From: Anthoceros angustus
Lineage: Eukaryota > Streptophyta > Anthocerotopsida > Anthocerotales > Anthocerotaceae
Reading direction: 5' to 3'
DNA length: 64,000 bases
Assembly: GCA_010909165.1 (NCBI GenBank)
Contig: MU008170.1
Location: 1,364,001-1,428,000 of the forward strand
Position 1 is the first letter of the stretch; every line of letters starts with the position of its first letter. Positions 60,928 through 64,000 of the stretch are shown piece by piece. A program made the position numbers and the translations under genes. The notes below the pieces were generated by a model, which was not told where the DNA came from, did no database searches, and saw only the letters and a list, made by a program, of their open reading frames with translations.

Positions 60928-61665
60928 CTACTGCAGCCAGTAGCCGGACAGGAAGAGAGCGAAGAAGAAGAGCAAGGAGCCGTAGATGAGGATGCTCTTC
61001 TGGCCCGAGGTGAGGGAGTTGGCTCCCAGCCCGTAGTTTTGGTTTTGCGCAAATCCTGCCACCTCGATGCTCTTGCTACTGAAGTAGCTCCTTGCAGCGC
61101 CGCACGTAGGGCACCTCCAATCCTCGGGCAAGTCCTGGAAGCTGGTCCCCGCTGCAACCGGGTACACCGCGTCTCCAGATCCTTGCTCGTAGGTGTAGCC
61201 GCAGGACCGGCACTCGAAGACGCCTGAATTGAGAACAGCGTACCTCTCCTCCAAACCTTCCACAACAGTCGTTTGAAGCAAAATCTCAAACAAGCCTTAG
61301 AGACTGCAGAAACAAAATATGCAAGAGACTACTGCAGACACACTATGTGCGGAAGACGGCAGACAGACTGATGTGGAGCGAAATTACTCACCGGTGCGCC
61401 GGGCAGACAAGCTCGGAGAAGCCAGATCGTCATCTTCCACAGAGCCGCGGCTTCTGGACTGCTCCTTCGAATCGGCATCTAAGCAGAGGCCACGAACTGG
61501 TGCTGCTGCCGCACGTTTTTGCAATCTTCCCTTCATGCTTGAAGACGGCACGCCTCTGGGAAGCGCAATGTGGCAACCAATCCGCGCAACCTTCTGTGCT
61601 CCTGCTTGTGAGTGCAATAGCGAATTCGGGAAGACACAGCCATGGAGAGCACAGGCCGATGGCAT
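60928..61665 (-). CDS. RBD1: thylakoid rubredoxin RBD1
   Basis: Membrane-anchored chloroplast rubredoxin needed for photosystem II assembly in algae and plants. Two exons on the minus strand, 61392-61665 and 60928-61256, join G|GT and give 200 residues. The first about 85 residues (MPSACALHGCVF and on; many Ser, Ala and Arg) form a transit peptide. The rubredoxin domain binds one iron through two Cys pairs, FECRSCGYTY (Cys107, Cys110) and DWRCPTCGAA (Cys140, Cys143), with the usual spacing and EQGSGDAVYP between. A linker leads to a single C-terminal membrane helix (about 179-198: ILIYGSLLFFFALFLSGYWL). Size and layout match plant RBD1; no PDZ domain is present, which argues against the ENH1 relative. 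The ATG at 61665 is the first giving a transit-type N terminus. Confidence 0.93.
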
Positions 61666-62912
61666 CTTGGCTGAAATGCTGCGGAGATTGTGGACGGTGA
61701 AGGCAGCTTCTCGAGGCAGAAATGGCGGCTGCTGCAGCAGCAGCAGCTGCGAGCACAGGCCGCAGCATCCCTGCTCAAGATTCGCATACTTTGTTCGCAG
61801 TGCCCCTCCCAAGTGTCACTGGCTGCGGAAACCTCACCTCGTTGTGGCCAACCTTTAAATATTGCTTAGGCAGGCATAACGGAATGCGATTCAAAGCCTC
61901 CAAGTTATCCCTTCAATTCTCGGCCTCGGCGCGCCAGGCCAGCTCCAGCTTCAAACGGCAGGTAGCTTCTACACAAAGGACATGGGATATGCTTCCCAAA
62001 GCATGTGGGACATTCGTTTGCTCAGCTTATGGGATGGACAACAAACAGCATAAGGACGTGGGATGGACGGTGTGGTGGGTCCCACATGCTTGAGGAAGCG
62101 TCCCACATGCGATGTTAGTTTGAGTGGAGATTTGTGTGGCTCAGCTTTGCTTGGCTAACAAGGCCACAGCAGTGCGATGTTAGTTTGTTGGAGATTTCTG
62201 TGGCTCAGCTTCTGTTGGCAAGCAAGGACATCATTGTGTGTTTGCGCATCAGCGGAATGCGTTTCCTCCTTGTTACTGCGGCTTCTCTCCAGTTGATTGG
62301 GCATCTGATAGGTGCTACAATTCGGGCATGATCAATTTTGCTCTGAAGTTGGGCCAACAGCTGACGCGCAGGTTCCAGCGGCAAGGGAAAGGAAGCTATC
62401 ACTGGCCGCGCATTTCTGCATGATCGAAGCGTCGCGATTCAGGGATGCCGCAGACCTACACTCCGAGCTTCCAGATATGGTGTTGTGCTTACAGGCCCAG
62501 GCCGATTCTCATCATCTGTCGCATGTCTGGCCTGTCACTTCAGCGGAGCAAACCCTCTCGTTCTGGGGGACGCTTTGTTGTGTGAGAGTACGGGGCTGAT
62601 AGAGCTGTGAAAGGGAAGTTTAGCATTCGCATGAGAGTGATGTGAACGCGGCATGCAAGAATGCAATCTTCGGCTTCACCGTACTACTGCTACGGGCTAG
62701 GTCAGGGACGGTGTTGAGGAGGATGTTCTTCACGCTCCTGATGCTTTTGCAGTCCCTCCTGAATTCTGGCCTGGGGAAATGTCTGTACTCGGAGGTTTGG
62801 TTCTCTGCGTCAACGCCAGTCTGTGAAGGAAAGTGGGTCGCCATGTGGAGTTTGTCTTGCTGCGGACTGCAATGCTTCTGAGCTTCACTCTCCCCAGACG
62901 ACAAGGGCCAAG
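61666..62912. promoter_or_regulatory. divergent region between RBD1 and the KUP transporter
   Basis: About 1.25 kb containing both 5' regions. It has a GCAGCAGCAG run (61733-61750), two tcccacatgc words (62081, 62101) and a diverged tandem repeat (separate entry). The KUP leader may contain an intron, but I could not fix its borders. Confidence 0.35.
62109..62236. repeat. diverged tandem duplication, 2 x about 65 bp
   Basis: Copies starting at 62109 and 62174, both gcgatgttagtttg then ggagattt-tgtggctcagctt and ttggc-aacaag. Several substitutions separate them. Located in the upstream region of the KUP gene. Confidence 0.75.
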
Positions 62913-64000
62913 ATGGAAGCTCCTGAAGGAGCTGCTAAGGACAACTTATTTCTGTCCCTGGTGGAAAGAATTGTGCCTGGCTTGGTTCTGTCCGGTCCTT
63001 CATCCTCCCTTAAAGCGGACACGCCTGGAACAGCTCAACAGCCTTCGTCAAAGGACACCAGTGTAGATGTGGAAGCAGCGAAACTTGAAGAGCCCATGGA
63101 AGACCGTCCCCGTGTTCGTTTTTTAGGAGGTGCGTGTACTCCGGCTTGAGTCGCTTGGTCCTGCTGGTGGCTGTGATGGGCAAGCAGGCTTGAGCATGGC
63201 ACGTGCAAGGTCAAGAATTCTCAATTGACGTCTACAAGAGAGCTAGCTGCATATCTGACCTGTCAATACTTGTAGGACCACTCGACAAATGGGCGTTCTC
63301 ATTGTTGTGTGCCTAATGTATTTCCTTTTCTTGTCTACGACCTAACAGTGGAGGCTTCTGAAAGTAAGACTTCGCCCAGTTCTACAAAGGGGGGTGTCGA
63401 AACGAGGCCCATGAGCAAACTGCGGAGATCACTGTCAGATGAGCTTTTCAACGAACGCATGGAGCAAACGTACAGGGAGACGAAGGTAACTAGGTGATGT
63501 CTCATGAGGCAGTGTCAATGCACTGTTTCTGGCAATTTTCTCACTGGTGTGTTTGGCATATCAGGAGCTGTCCCATTGGAAAACTCTTTTGTATGCATAC
63601 CAGACTCTTGGAGTGGTGTATGGTGATCTTGGAACTTCGCCACTGTATGTTTACCCTACTATAACCTTCAAGCATCCTCCCAACGAAGCAGACTATCTCG
63701 GAATTCTAAGCCTCATCTTCTGGACCCTGACACTGGTCGGAGTTCTCAAGTACACATTCATTGTGCTGGATGCAGATGACCATGGAGAAGGTGTCTTTCA
63801 GCCTCGTTTTGGCTTGTTTCAACAGATTGATCCTCCCCTCCTCCCCACCCACCCCTCCCCACTGGAGGTATCTTCTAACCCGTTCGATGGTTGTGCAGGT
63901 GGAACTTTCGCCCTGTATTCCTTCTTATGTCAGCATGTGGATGTTGGCCGGCAGGTTGATAAGCATTACAAACGACTTGACTCTGATAAGAAGCTTTCCT
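62913..64000 (+). CDS. KUP/HAK/KT potassium transporter, 5' part
   Basis: High-affinity potassium/proton symporter family, plasma membrane. Four exons are visible, 62913-63129, 63349-63485, 63565-63790 and 63899 to the window end; the rest lies outside. A hydrophilic N terminus of about 120 residues ([13 protein letters not shown], then [22 protein letters not shown]) precedes the membrane domain. The family signature [19 protein letters not shown] marks helix 1, followed by [20 protein letters not shown] (helix 2), [20 protein letters not shown] (the conserved [13 protein letters not shown] motif, here with His for Asn) and the start of the cytosolic loop. Exon 1 begins at the ATG at 62913. 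All joins keep frame. The subgroup cannot be told from this fragment. Confidence 0.93.

Overview
The window is nuclear DNA of a land plant. The evidence is small-intron genes (most introns about 50-200 bp with GT..AG ends) encoding plant-type proteins: chloroplast MinD, a chloroplast rubredoxin, a PIP aquaporin, a U-box/ARM E3 ligase, a plant-type IRE1 and a KUP/HAK potassium transporter. Short introns, close gene spacing and AT-rich repeat islands between GC-richer genes fit a compact early-diverging genome such as a Selaginella-like lycophyte. That placement is an inference from style, not from a marker gene.

Layout. 0-9 kb: 3' end of methylcrotonyl-CoA carboxylase beta (+), a one-exon PUB E3 ligase (+), an AT-rich repeat patch, then a type I prohibitin (-) head-to-head with a small one-pass membrane protein (+). 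9-26 kb: a gene-poor stretch holding only a PIP2 aquaporin (-) and a broken F-box/kelch gene (-), with many short tandem repeats. 26-37 kb: PIG-L (GPI-anchor de-N-acetylase, -), two copies of the purine-synthesis gene ATIC (-), an ankyrin-TPR protein (-), and a divergent gene for a probable plastid helical protein (+). 37-42 kb: an AT-rich island with exon-like scraps, a small unknown gene (+) and chloroplast-division MinD (-). 42-50 kb: the ER-stress sensor IRE1 (+) and an Acinus-like SAP/RRM splicing protein (+). 50-64 kb: cytosolic triosephosphate isomerase (-), the lipid-regulated kinase PDK1 (-), a type II membrane glycosyltransferase-like protein (-), the PSII-assembly rubredoxin RBD1 (-), and the 5' part of a KUP/HAK/KT transporter (+).

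The genes are unrelated housekeeping and signalling genes, as expected of a plant chromosome, and I see no operon-like system. The striking feature is structural: recent tandem duplication at many scales (26, 41, 62, 64, 94, 100, 129, 367 and about 2,030 bp). Two of these hit coding sequence. A 2.03-kb unit duplicates the 5' end of PIG-L plus most of ATIC, leaving a chimeric junction and two ATIC copies that each carry frame disruptions. A 367-bp unit inside PDK1 duplicates, in frame and with intact splice sites, the exon set encoding the catalytic loop, the DFG motif and the start of the activation segment, so the full gene model has two HRD and two DFG motifs. Either these are real and unusual, or they are assembly errors; read-level evidence would decide.
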